From the NCBI GenBank assembly GCA_019322455.1, contig JAHWIT010000100.1, positions 1 through 15,417 on the forward strand: 15,417 bases of DNA, written 5' to 3'. This document shows, piece by piece, positions 1-5,355 of the stretch. How positions within the stretch are numbered: position 1 is the first letter of the stretch; each line of letters opens with the position of its first letter. The notes beneath the pieces were generated by a model. The model worked only from the letters and a program-made list of their open reading frames with translations. It did no database searches and was not told the origin of the DNA. The DNA comes from Candidatus Woesearchaeota archaeon (GTDB taxonomy: Archaea; Nanobdellota; Nanobdellia; Woesearchaeales; WJKL01). The position numbers were made by a program, and so were the translations under genes.

Positions 1-500
1 AGCAATGCTTGTGTTGGATGCTCATTTCTGCCGTCTCCTGCATTAATAAAAGGAATATCTAAAATATCAGCTGCAAATCTCGCAGCACCATCATATTTAT
101 ATCTCATAACGAAAGCTGCTTCACCATGACCCATTATTAAAATCTCATCTTCAACAATCTGTAAAGCATCCCTGAGAGGTTCTCCTTTTGCAAAAGAACT
201 GCTTTCTGGATCATTTATTGACAATACTCTCGCACCCAATATTCTAGAGACTGCTTCAAAGCTTAATCTTGTTCTAGTGCTTGGCTCAATAAAAACATTT
301 GCAATAGCAGCTCCATGTAAAATCCTTTCAATGATCTCATTCCCGCCTTTTGTCCTGTGCGTTCTTTTAAAGAATTTAGCTGCTCCAAGAATATGCTCAA
401 TCTCTTGTCTTGACAAATCATTAATAGAAACAATATCTCTTTTATTAAACAAGAAGTCAGTTTCATTAATTTTGTCTGTTGTTTGATAATAAGGAATCAT
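1..500 (-). CDS. pyrB: Aspartate carbamoyltransferase catalytic subunit (3' end outside window)
   Basis: Catalyses carbamoyl phosphate + L-aspartate to N-carbamoyl-aspartate, the first committed step of pyrimidine synthesis, in the cytoplasm. About 167 residues are visible, starting MIPYYQTTDK. Seen motifs: carbamoyl-phosphate loop EPSTRTRLSFE (about 72-82), the SSFAKGE loop (101-107) that supplies an active-site lysine from a neighbouring subunit in this family, an arginine in VMRY (133), and GDGRNEHPTQALL (155-167), where the window ends. The N-terminus is about 20 residues longer than in E. coli PyrB, but a TATA box 30 nt upstream fits this start and a leaderless mRNA. The regulatory subunit PyrI is not in view. 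Divergent from guaA, so pyrimidine and purine genes share one intergenic region. The identification is firm; only the 3' part is missing. Confidence 0.95.
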   Translation of the reverse strand, partial: MIPYYQTTDKINETDFLFNKRDIVSINDLSRQEIEHILGAAKFFKRTHRTKGGNEIIERILHGAAIANVFIEPSTRTRLSFEAVSRILGARVLSINDPESSSFAKGEPLRDALQIVEDEILIMGHGEAAFVMRYKYDGAARFAADILDIPFINAGDGRNEHPTQAL

Positions 501-524
501 CCTAAAAAAATAAGAAAGTTGTAG

Positions 525-534
525 TTATTTATAT
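525..534 (-). promoter_or_regulatory. TATA box of pyrB
   Basis: On the minus strand this reads ATATAAATAA, centred about 30 nt before the pyrB ATG. That is the spacing expected for a transcript starting at or next to the start codon. Confidence 0.6.
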
Positions 535-626
535 GTTTTTAGCTTCTCCAGTTAATATATCGACGAGAAATTAAAAAGGTTACCCCTATCAGAACTCAGA
601 AAATACTATTTCTAGTAATTAAAATT

Positions 627-646
627 TATTTAAAAAGTTTGTTGTA
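627..646. repeat. 20-bp direct repeat, copy 1 (upstream of guaA)
   Basis: TATTTAAAAAGTTTGTTGTA occurs here and again, identically, at 1731-1750, so the copies bracket guaA. It contains a TATA-like core on either strand. It could be a duplicated promoter/operator or a scar of insertion; the sequence does not decide which. Confidence 0.7.
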
Positions 647-690
647 GTTTAAAGGTTATTTAAGATTACAAATTTTATATTATGAATATA

Positions 691-700
691 TTTATAAATA
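691..700 (+). promoter_or_regulatory. TATA box of guaA
   Basis: A perfect TTTATAAATA centred 45 nt before the chosen ATG at 740. Transcription starting about 25 nt downstream (around 720) would leave a leader of roughly 20 nt that carries the ribosome binding site at 727-731. Confidence 0.7.
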
Positions 701-726
701 TAATAAATGTTTGATAAGTTTTCTTT

Positions 727-731
727 GGAGG
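727..731 (+). promoter_or_regulatory. Shine-Dalgarno site that fixes the guaA start
   Basis: GGAGG lies 8 nt before the ATG at 740. It is one of only two strong Shine-Dalgarno sites noticed in the window. It favours the ATG at 740 over an in-frame ATG at 707, which would lie upstream of the predicted transcription start. Confidence 0.75.
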
Positions 732-739
732 CTGATAAA

Positions 740-1708
740 ATGTATGAAGTTAAAGAAATAAAAATAGAGAATTTAAATCCTGCAGAATTTATAGACTATA
801 AAGTAAAAGAAATTTCTGATATTGTTGGAGATGGAACCGCTATAAATGCATTATCAGGTGGTGTTGATTCTTCAGCTGTTACAATGCTTGGCCATAAAGC
901 TTTAGGAGATAAATTAAAAACATATTTCATTGAAAATGGCTTGATGAGACAAAATGAATCAGAACAAATTGTTGCAGTATTTAAAGAACTAGGAGTTCCT
1001 ATAGAAGTAGTTGATGCTAGGGAGCAATTTTTTGCTGCTTTGAAAGGTGTAACTGATCCTGAAAAGAAAAGAGAAGCTGTTACCCAGACATTTTATAAAG
1101 ACGTTTTTGGAAAGCTTGTAAGAGAAAGTGGTGCAAAATATCTTTTGCAGGGAACTATTTTAACTGATGTAGATGAAACAGCTGCAGGAATAAAAAGACA
1201 GCATAATGTTTTTGAACAAATAGGAATTGATCCCCAGGAAGCATTTGGATATAAGATAATAGAGCCTTTAGTGCAGATTAGAAAGGATGGAGTAAGAAAG
1301 GTAGCAAAGGTTTTAGGTCTGCCTGAATCAATATATAATAGAATGCCGTTTCCAGGACCTGCTTTGGCAGCTAGAGTTATTGGAGAAGCAACCCCTGAAA
1401 GAATAGAAACAGCAAGAAAGGCAAATTATATAGTTGAACAGGAATTAGCAAGCACAAAAGCCTTCCAGTATATGGCAATTCTACATGAAGATAGAGTCAC
1501 AGGAATAAGAGATAGAAAAAGAGATTTTGGTCTGCAGATTGAAGTTAGATGTTGGGATAGTGTTGATGCAAGAACAGCTACACCAACAAGATTACCTTGT
1601 GAAGTTTTAGATAGAATAGCTAGTAGGTTAACAAAAGAAGTAGCTGGTGTTGTGAGTGTTACTTATAATATAACTCCAAAGCCTCCTTCAACAATGGAAG
1701 CTATTTAA
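740..1708 (+). CDS. guaA: GMP synthase (glutamine-hydrolysing), ATP-pyrophosphatase subunit B
   Basis: Converts XMP to GMP using ATP and ammonia passed from a separate glutamine amidotransferase subunit, which is not in this window; archaea typically split GMP synthase into two genes. The 322-residue protein has the N-type ATP-PPase P-loop ALSGGVDSS (37-45), a central block ending in MPFPGPALAARVIGE, where many homologues have FPGPGLAAR, and the typical C-terminal dimerisation end VTYNITPKPPSTMEAI. The start at 740 is preferred because GGAGG precedes it and the TATA box at 691-700 predicts transcription from about 720. An upstream in-frame ATG at 707 would add 11 residues but probably lies outside the mRNA. 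It is monocistronic, with T-rich sequence directly after the stop. The family call is firm. Confidence 0.9.
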   Translation: MYEVKEIKIENLNPAEFIDYKVKEISDIVGDGTAINALSGGVDSSAVTMLGHKALGDKLKTYFIENGLMRQNESEQIVAVFKELGVPIEVVDAREQFFAALKGVTDPEKKREAVTQTFYKDVFGKLVRESGAKYLLQGTILTDVDETAAGIKRQHNVFEQIGIDPQEAFGYKIIEPLVQIRKDGVRKVAKVLGLPESIYNRMPFPGPALAARVIGEATPERIETARKANYIVEQELASTKAFQYMAILHEDRVTGIRDRKRDFGLQIEVRCWDSVDARTATPTRLPCEVLDRIASRLTKEVAGVVSVTYNITPKPPSTMEAI

Positions 1709-1719
1709 TTTTTATTTTT
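1709..1719 (+). terminator. T-rich terminator after guaA
   Basis: TTTTTATTTTT directly follows the stop codon, with no hairpin. Short U-tracts suffice for intrinsic termination by archaeal RNA polymerase. Confidence 0.4.
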
Positions 1720-1730
1720 CTTCAGCCTTA

Positions 1731-1750
1731 TATTTAAAAAGTTTGTTGTA
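1731..1750. repeat. 20-bp direct repeat, copy 2 (downstream of guaA)
   Basis: Identical to 627-646, 1104 bp away. It lies between the ends of two convergent genes, where a promoter would not be needed for either. Confidence 0.7.
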
Positions 1751-1765
1751 ATCCAAAATACAAAA

Positions 1766-2179
1766 TCAGCTTAATGAAAAGCTGTAATTTAAAAATTCTT
1801 TTTTAAAAAAATTCTTGTCTTTTCTATTGACAACTGCAGCTAAGCCATTATTTTCTGCTGTCTTTAAATAATCCTCAATTGTTTTGATATCTTCTTGAAA
1901 TGTTTTTTTGTTTATGCAGAAAAGAGGGCAATCCTTAATCAAAGAATATTTTATTAAAATTATATAATGTCCTGTCTTCCAAATATCTAAATCATCGCTT
2001 TTCTCCTTTAATTTGGCTCTTACATAGTCTTCAATCAAAGGATGGGGCTGCAGAGCAATAGCTCCTATACCACTGTCAGAGCGCCTATATTTTTCTAATT
2101 TCTTCATAGCTCTTAAAAAAGTGAGTATACCAGTTCCATAGATGGTTATTATTTTTGCACTATAATTTCTTTCATCCAT
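1766..2179 (-). CDS. Unknown protein, 137 residues
   Basis: I do not recognise this protein. It is soluble and basic, with no signal peptide or membrane segment. Its apparent layout is a short strand (AKIITIYG), a helix (ILTFLRAMKKLEK), a second strand (GIGAIALQPHP), a lysine/glutamate-rich helix, a strand (HYIILIKY), then a mixed C-terminus. This alternation could fit a small alpha/beta fold, but no catalytic motif stands out. The ATG at 2179 is 8 nt after the stop of the PRC-barrel gene, so it is probably the last gene of that operon. No Shine-Dalgarno site precedes it. A small inverted repeat overlaps its stop codon. Confidence 0.65.
   Translation of the reverse strand: MDERNYSAKIITIYGTGILTFLRAMKKLEKYRRSDSGIGAIALQPHPLIEDYVRAKLKEKSDDLDIWKTGHYIILIKYSLIKDCPLFCINKKTFQEDIKTIEDYLKTAENNGLAAVVNRKDKNFFKKEFLNYSFSLS
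1767..1784 (-). terminator. Possible hairpin terminator at the operon end
   Basis: CAGCTT and AAGCTG form a 6-bp stem with a 6-nt loop across the last codons of the 1766-2179 gene. T-rich sequence follows on the minus strand. Weak evidence only. Confidence 0.25.
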
Positions 2180-2187
2180 CTTACAAA

Positions 2188-2634
2188 TTATTTTACTTCT
2201 TCAGCTTTGTAATTTTCCTTCAAAATAACACTATCCTCAATCTCCTGCACATCAGAATAAGAAACAATAATTCTTCCGCTCAATCCCTTTGAAATCTCCA
2301 ATGATTTAACCTTATGCCTTTTTGCTTTCACGCTTTTAACAGTTCCAATCACTTTACCTTTTGAATCCAGTACCTTTAATCCAACATACTTCTCAGTTGG
2401 AATCCTGCTCAAAAACACAGAATCAATTCCAAAATTTTTAATGTAATTTATTCCAACAAACAAATTAGGCTTCATAAATCCCTCATCTATTGTAATTCCA
2501 GTCATTTTCTTCATTTCCTTGTCTATATGCAGCTTTATCACAACCCCAAGAACCTGGCCGTCTGGATCAACAGCATCTTTCCCCAAAATATCATCAGAAG
2601 TTATAATCTTGCGATTAGAAGCCATTTTACTCAT
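2188..2634 (-). CDS. PRC-barrel protein (second of a tandem pair)
   Basis: 148 residues. Two PRC-barrel-like halves are visible: residues about 13-75 (SDDILGKDAVDPDGQVLGVV onward) and about 83-145 (KYVGLKVLDSKGKVIGTVKS onward). Both carry the family's D-x-x-G-x-x-[IL]-G-x-[VI] pattern. PRC barrels are small beta barrels found in RimM, photosynthetic reaction-centre subunit H and many archaeal proteins, where they mediate protein-protein or membrane-surface contacts. No membrane segment is present. The ATG overlaps the end of the upstream PRC-barrel gene by 8 nt (ATGAGTAA), so the two are translationally coupled. A second in-frame ATG four codons in is an alternative start. The pair recalls the haloarchaeal CdpB1/CdpB2 division proteins, but that link is inference. 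Confidence 0.8.
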   Translation of the reverse strand: MSKMASNRKIITSDDILGKDAVDPDGQVLGVVIKLHIDKEMKKMTGITIDEGFMKPNLFVGINYIKNFGIDSVFLSRIPTEKYVGLKVLDSKGKVIGTVKSVKAKRHKVKSLEISKGLSGRIIVSYSDVQEIEDSVILKENYKAEEVK

Positions 2635-3085
2635 ATGTCTTATTTAGAATAATATTATTCTTCATTACATCTATCTCTGATTTTGGAATATCAATGCCTT
2701 TTAAGAAAAATCTCTTTTTCACAGTAATTGATTCAAAATCATTTGAATTATTCTTTCTATTTACATTAACAACCTTTCCAAGCCTTTTTCCATCTGCATC
2801 AAACACTACTTTTCCTGTTAATAAAATTACAGGATTAATTGAAAGCATTGCTTTATTTCCTACTGTATTAAAAAAAGACCTGTCAACATAAAATCTTGTA
2901 AAGAACCTATGAACAATAAATCCCCTTATTCCTTTTTCTGTAAACAATACATCTCTAATTGTCCCAATTGTTTTTCCAGATTTAGAAACAATCCTTTTCC
3001 CTATATAATCTCTTATACTTTCAAATTTCAAAATATTCCTGTCTACATTAGAAATTATCTCTATTGACTCCCTTTTATCTCCCAT
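2627..3085 (-). CDS. PRC-barrel protein (first of a tandem pair)
   Basis: 152 residues, with two PRC-barrel-like halves: about 25-85 (RDYIGKRIVSKSGKTIGTIR onward) and about 92-150 (GKVVFDADGKRLGKVVNVNR onward). It is paralogous in layout to the gene that follows it. It is lysine-rich with no membrane segment, so it is probably cytoplasmic and acts as a binding partner rather than an enzyme. It has its own TATA-like element 26 nt before the ATG, although the upstream VTT gene ends only 36 nt away, so transcription may come both from this promoter and by read-through. Its 3' end overlaps the next gene by 8 nt. The domain call is good; the cellular role is unknown. Confidence 0.8.
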   Translation of the reverse strand: MGDKRESIEIISNVDRNILKFESIRDYIGKRIVSKSGKTIGTIRDVLFTEKGIRGFIVHRFFTRFYVDRSFFNTVGNKAMLSINPVILLTGKVVFDADGKRLGKVVNVNRKNNSNDFESITVKKRFFLKGIDIPKSEIDVMKNNIILNKTYE

Positions 3086-3104
3086 TTTTATTATTAAATA
3101 GTTT

Positions 3105-3116
3105 CTTATTTATTAA
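3105..3116 (-). promoter_or_regulatory. TATA-like element before the PRC-barrel pair
   Basis: The minus strand reads TTAATAAATAAG, centred about 26 nt before the ATG at 3085. It lies just past the stop codon of the preceding membrane-protein gene, so the PRC pair can be transcribed separately. Confidence 0.4.
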
Positions 3117-3121
3117 TCTTT

Positions 3122-3745
3122 TCAAAAAAACAAGGTAAATACAGTTATAACCAAATATTTTGCCAGCTGCCCTGACAGAAAAAATACATAAAATCTTGTT
3201 TTATTATATCTAAAAACTCCTAATATTACAGTAAGCAACTGAGCAGGCAATGGCAAGGCATTAAATGCAAATATAGCCAATGCACCGTATCTGTTCAAAA
3301 CTCCTTTTGTTTTGTAGAATTTTTTAGGTGATATTATCCTTTTTGACAGTGCAGAAAGCTTTAATCCAATAAAATAATTAATTGTAAATGAAACTATTAA
3401 TCCTAAAAAATAAAATAAAAACAAAACAATAATAGGATTGCCTGCATTTAGGAATTTGATAAACAACAATTCTAATGGCATAGATACAAAAAATAATCCT
3501 CCAATTAATGTTGTATAAAGTATTCCTAATGGAGTCACATCAGATATATGTGAAGTAAAATGTGTTATTACTATATTTATTACCTTAAATATCAAAACAT
3601 CTGAATTCCTCTGAAAAAAATAAGTTATACCCAATAAAACAACAACTGCTATCAAAACAATTAATGATAAACCAAAACCTATCTTATTGAATCTATCATA
3701 AGAGAATATTCCGTCTTCTTTGAAACTTATTGTTCTATTCTTCAT
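3122..3745 (-). CDS. VTT/DedA-like (SNARE-associated) polytopic membrane protein
   Basis: 207 residues from the ATG at 3745 (MKNRTISFKED). At least four strongly hydrophobic stretches are visible, including LSLIVLIAVVVLLGITYFF, IIVLFLFYFLGLIVSFTINY and FYVFFLSGQLAKYLVITVF. The region NRYGALAIFAFNALPLPAQ, followed by a glycine-containing turn and an aromatic membrane helix, matches the core of the VTT domain of the DedA/TMEM41/VMP1 superfamily; members with known function act in lipid scrambling or flipping. A TTG seven codons upstream could also start it, but the ATG is preferred because it overlaps the upstream stop compactly (ATGAAGAATAG). The function here is inferred from the family only; no substrate can be read from sequence. 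Confidence 0.75.
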   Translation of the reverse strand: MKNRTISFKEDGIFSYDRFNKIGFGLSLIVLIAVVVLLGITYFFQRNSDVLIFKVINIVITHFTSHISDVTPLGILYTTLIGGLFFVSMPLELLFIKFLNAGNPIIVLFLFYFLGLIVSFTINYFIGLKLSALSKRIISPKKFYKTKGVLNRYGALAIFAFNALPLPAQLLTVILGVFRYNKTRFYVFFLSGQLAKYLVITVFTLFF

Positions 3746-4199
3746 GATTAGAAAATTCCTGATCAATTGCCAAAGAATACTCTTTTGCTCTGCTAATAAC
3801 AGAACTCAGTAAAACCTTTTCAATCTTCTCTTCAATTAATTCAGACAAAGAAGCTCTTTCATTTATTCTGTAGACATTAGCAACCTTCTCTAAAATAAAA
3901 ATATCCCTTAATCTCTTTAACTGCCTTCTTACATTAGAAGAAGCAATCCCTAGTAAAGGCAAATTCTTCTCTTTTCTTAACTCAACTACCTTTTCTCTAA
4001 TCTGTTCTGCAGTTAATTCTCTTTTCTCCTTCAGCATTGCATAAAGAACATCTACTATAACATCTCTTGAATCTCCTGGCTGCAGTAATCCTAATGTCAA
4101 GCAGAACTTACGAACTAAATCACGACCAGTTAAATTAGGTTTCTCATAACGCCTTAAAGTAATCTCAGCCAAAGGAGTATCTTTGCTTATATTTGACAT
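3735..4199 (-). CDS. Winged-helix DNA-binding protein, likely transcription regulator
   Basis: 154 residues. The central part (about 38-118) reads as a helix-turn-helix followed by a wing: DVIVDVLYAMLKEKRELTAE, then IREKVVELRKE, IASSNVRRQLKRLRDIFILE and VANVYRINE. The N-terminal block TLRRYEKPNLTGRDLVRKF is basic and looks like a conserved lineage-specific extension. The C-terminal helix contains LSELIEEKIEKVL and may mediate dimerisation. No ligand or metal site is evident. It is the first gene of the minus-strand cluster, has its own promoter 26 nt upstream, and overlaps the VTT gene by 11 nt, so it may control that cluster. The winged-helix assignment is from pattern; targets are unknown. 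Confidence 0.7.
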   Translation of the reverse strand: MSNISKDTPLAEITLRRYEKPNLTGRDLVRKFCLTLGLLQPGDSRDVIVDVLYAMLKEKRELTAEQIREKVVELRKEKNLPLLGIASSNVRRQLKRLRDIFILEKVANVYRINERASLSELIEEKIEKVLLSSVISRAKEYSLAIDQEFSNHEE

Positions 4200-4220
4200 A
4201 AATATTATAAGAACTTACTA

Positions 4221-4228
4221 ATATATAA
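4221..4228 (-). promoter_or_regulatory. TATA box of the winged-helix/VTT cluster
   Basis: The minus strand reads CTTATATATTAG, centred about 26 nt before the ATG at 4199. It fits a leaderless mRNA. Confidence 0.5.
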
Positions 4229-4246
4229 GGATTTTGTTAAAAGATT

Positions 4247-4600
4247 TTAAGAATTCTGATTAATCAGTCTCTGTAAAGCAGATTTTCTTTGTTTAGGCTC
4301 TTCAAAATTAATAGGGCTTAATTCAATCTTAATTCCCTTATACTGAGCATCTCCCTTTATCTTATCAGCTATATCAGTTGTTAGATGTATTAGCTGTCCT
4401 GCTAACCCAATGCCTTTTCCAGGCTCAATAAACTGTTTTTGCTTGTAATCATGGCAATTTCCAGTATAATGATCAAGAATAGCTTCTCTTATATGTGTAA
4501 TATCCTCTCTATCTTTGCCAATTATTGCACAGTAAAAAGATCCAGGAGAATAAAAAAACTTCTTTACATCAATGCTTTGTTTTGCATATTTATGTGACAT
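4247..4600 (-). CDS. Unknown protein, 117 residues
   Basis: I do not recognise this protein. It has no signal peptide or membrane segment. Visible features are an N-terminal aromatic stretch (KKFFYSPGSFYCAIIG), two isolated cysteines (about 24 and 49), a histidine/aspartate-containing helix (THIREAILDHYTGNCHDY), and a glycine-rich turn GKGIGLAGQL. The C-terminus is basic. The start at 4600 is supported by a TATA box 27 nt upstream. A run of nine T residues on the minus strand (4609-4617) lies between promoter and start and may stop read-through from the ileS/HD operon. The two-hairpin repeat array lies immediately upstream of its promoter. Confidence 0.65.
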   Translation of the reverse strand: MSHKYAKQSIDVKKFFYSPGSFYCAIIGKDREDITHIREAILDHYTGNCHDYKQKQFIEPGKGIGLAGQLIHLTTDIADKIKGDAQYKGIKIELSPINFEEPKQRKSALQRLINQNS

Positions 4601-4622
4601 AAATAAAGAAAAAAAAACAAGT

Positions 4623-4632
4623 TATTTTTAAA
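4623..4632 (-). promoter_or_regulatory. TATA box of the 4247-4600 gene
   Basis: The minus strand reads TTTAAAAATA, centred 27 nt before the ATG. The hairpin repeat array begins only 6 bp further upstream, so its structure could influence this promoter. Confidence 0.55.
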
Positions 4633-4637
4633 GCTTA

Positions 4638-4780
4638 TTAAATCACGAAGTGATTTAAGAAGTTCAAAATCTTGATTTTGTTTCTTCGCAGTTTACGAAG
4701 TAAACAAGAAGTTTAAAATTTCTAATTTTATAACTTCGCAAATCACAGAGTGATTTAAGAAGTTTAAAATCTCTGATTTT
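4638..4780. repeat. Three tandem 50-bp units, each of two hairpins
   Basis: Each unit holds hairpin A and hairpin B. A stems: AAATCAC/GTGATTT with loop GAA (4640-4656), GTTTAC/GTAAAC with loop GAA (4691-4705), AAATCAC/GTGATTT with loop AGA (4740-4756). The A loops sit at 4647, 4697 and 4747, exactly 50 bp apart. B stems: CAAAATC/GATTTTG (4665-4680), a longer imperfect stem at 4708-4737, and AAAATC/GATTTT (4766-4780). TTCGCA recurs at 4685 and 4735. Units 1 and 2 differ in both arms, but every difference keeps pairing: three pairs in A and two in B. The array fills the space between the HD gene stop and the next gene's promoter. It is not a CRISPR, because there are no unique spacers. Confidence 0.9.
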
Positions 4781-4788
4781 GTAATTTA

Positions 4789-5355
4789 TCAATTAAAATA
4801 GTGTTTTGCTTTGTCCAATAATTTAGGTAAGAATTCTTTTCCTGTTTTTGTCTTAAACCTAGGAACTCTTTCTTTTTCAAAATGTTCTAAAAACTTAAGA
4901 TAATTTTCTTTATCAAAAGTTGGTTTTACTTTTTCAACATCTATTTGAGCTAAACTATCTGCTTCCATAACTAAGATTTCATTATATGTAGATAATTGAT
5001 CTAATTTATCATGAATAAAAACAAGATGAACAATTTCCTTAATCTCATCTTCAGAATATCCTAATTCTCTTAATATTTTTTCTGATTCTTTAGCGCCTTT
5101 TATCATATGATCTTTTTTAACTGCCCACACTTCATCAAATCCATATTCCTCTCTTATTAAATTGTAATAACCAATATCATGCAAGTACATAACTGTTACC
5201 AAAACCTTCTCATTACCGCCTTCTTTTTCTATTAGTCTTCGCATCCAATACACAGAAGCAATAGTATGCAGAACATCCCATCCTGGTGTTCCTTTTTCTA
5301 AGAATTTGAAAGCCTTTGCTTTTAACCTTTCTTCTAGTTCAGAATCAAGTTTCAT
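4789..5355 (-). CDS. HD-domain metal-dependent phosphohydrolase
   Basis: 188 residues. The HD superfamily pattern is present: H30 in VLHTIASVYW, the H59-D60 doublet in MYLHDIGYY, H83 in KDHMIKGAKE, a further HD in FIHDKLDQLS, and a late aspartate in MEADSLAQID (about 132). Such proteins hydrolyse phosphate esters, often of nucleotides, using one or two divalent metals; the substrate cannot be told from sequence. It is soluble, with no extra nucleotidyltransferase or TGS domain, so it is not a full-length RelA/SpoT protein. Its ATG overlaps the ileS stop in an ATGA arrangement, so translation is coupled to ileS. That link hints at housekeeping of tRNA or nucleotides, but this is inference. Confidence 0.8.
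   Translation of the reverse strand: MKLDSELEERLKAKAFKFLEKGTPGWDVLHTIASVYWMRRLIEKEGGNEKVLVTVMYLHDIGYYNLIREEYGFDEVWAVKKDHMIKGAKESEKILRELGYSEDEIKEIVHLVFIHDKLDQLSTYNEILVMEADSLAQIDVEKVKPTFDKENYLKFLEHFEKERVPRFKTKTGKEFLPKLLDKAKHYFN

Noticed and set aside
277..486. Plus-strand open frame, and an overlapping minus-strand frame at 263-466
   Set aside because: Both lie in other frames of pyrB, whose own frame contains the full carbamoyltransferase motifs.
541..620. A tRNA or box C/D RNA in the pyrB-guaA spacer
   Set aside because: No cloverleaf, no paired C and D boxes; only promoters and the 20-bp repeat could be supported.
707..739. An upstream start for guaA at the ATG at 707
   Set aside because: The TATA box at 691-700 places the transcript start downstream of 707, and GGAGG lies correctly before the ATG at 740.
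3746..3766. A TTG start extending the VTT-like protein by seven residues
   Set aside because: The ATG at 3745 gives a compact overlap with the upstream gene and a normal start codon; the TTG has no supporting signal.
4638..4780. A CRISPR array
   Set aside because: The units are contiguous two-hairpin repeats without unique spacers, only three copies are present, and no cas gene is nearby.
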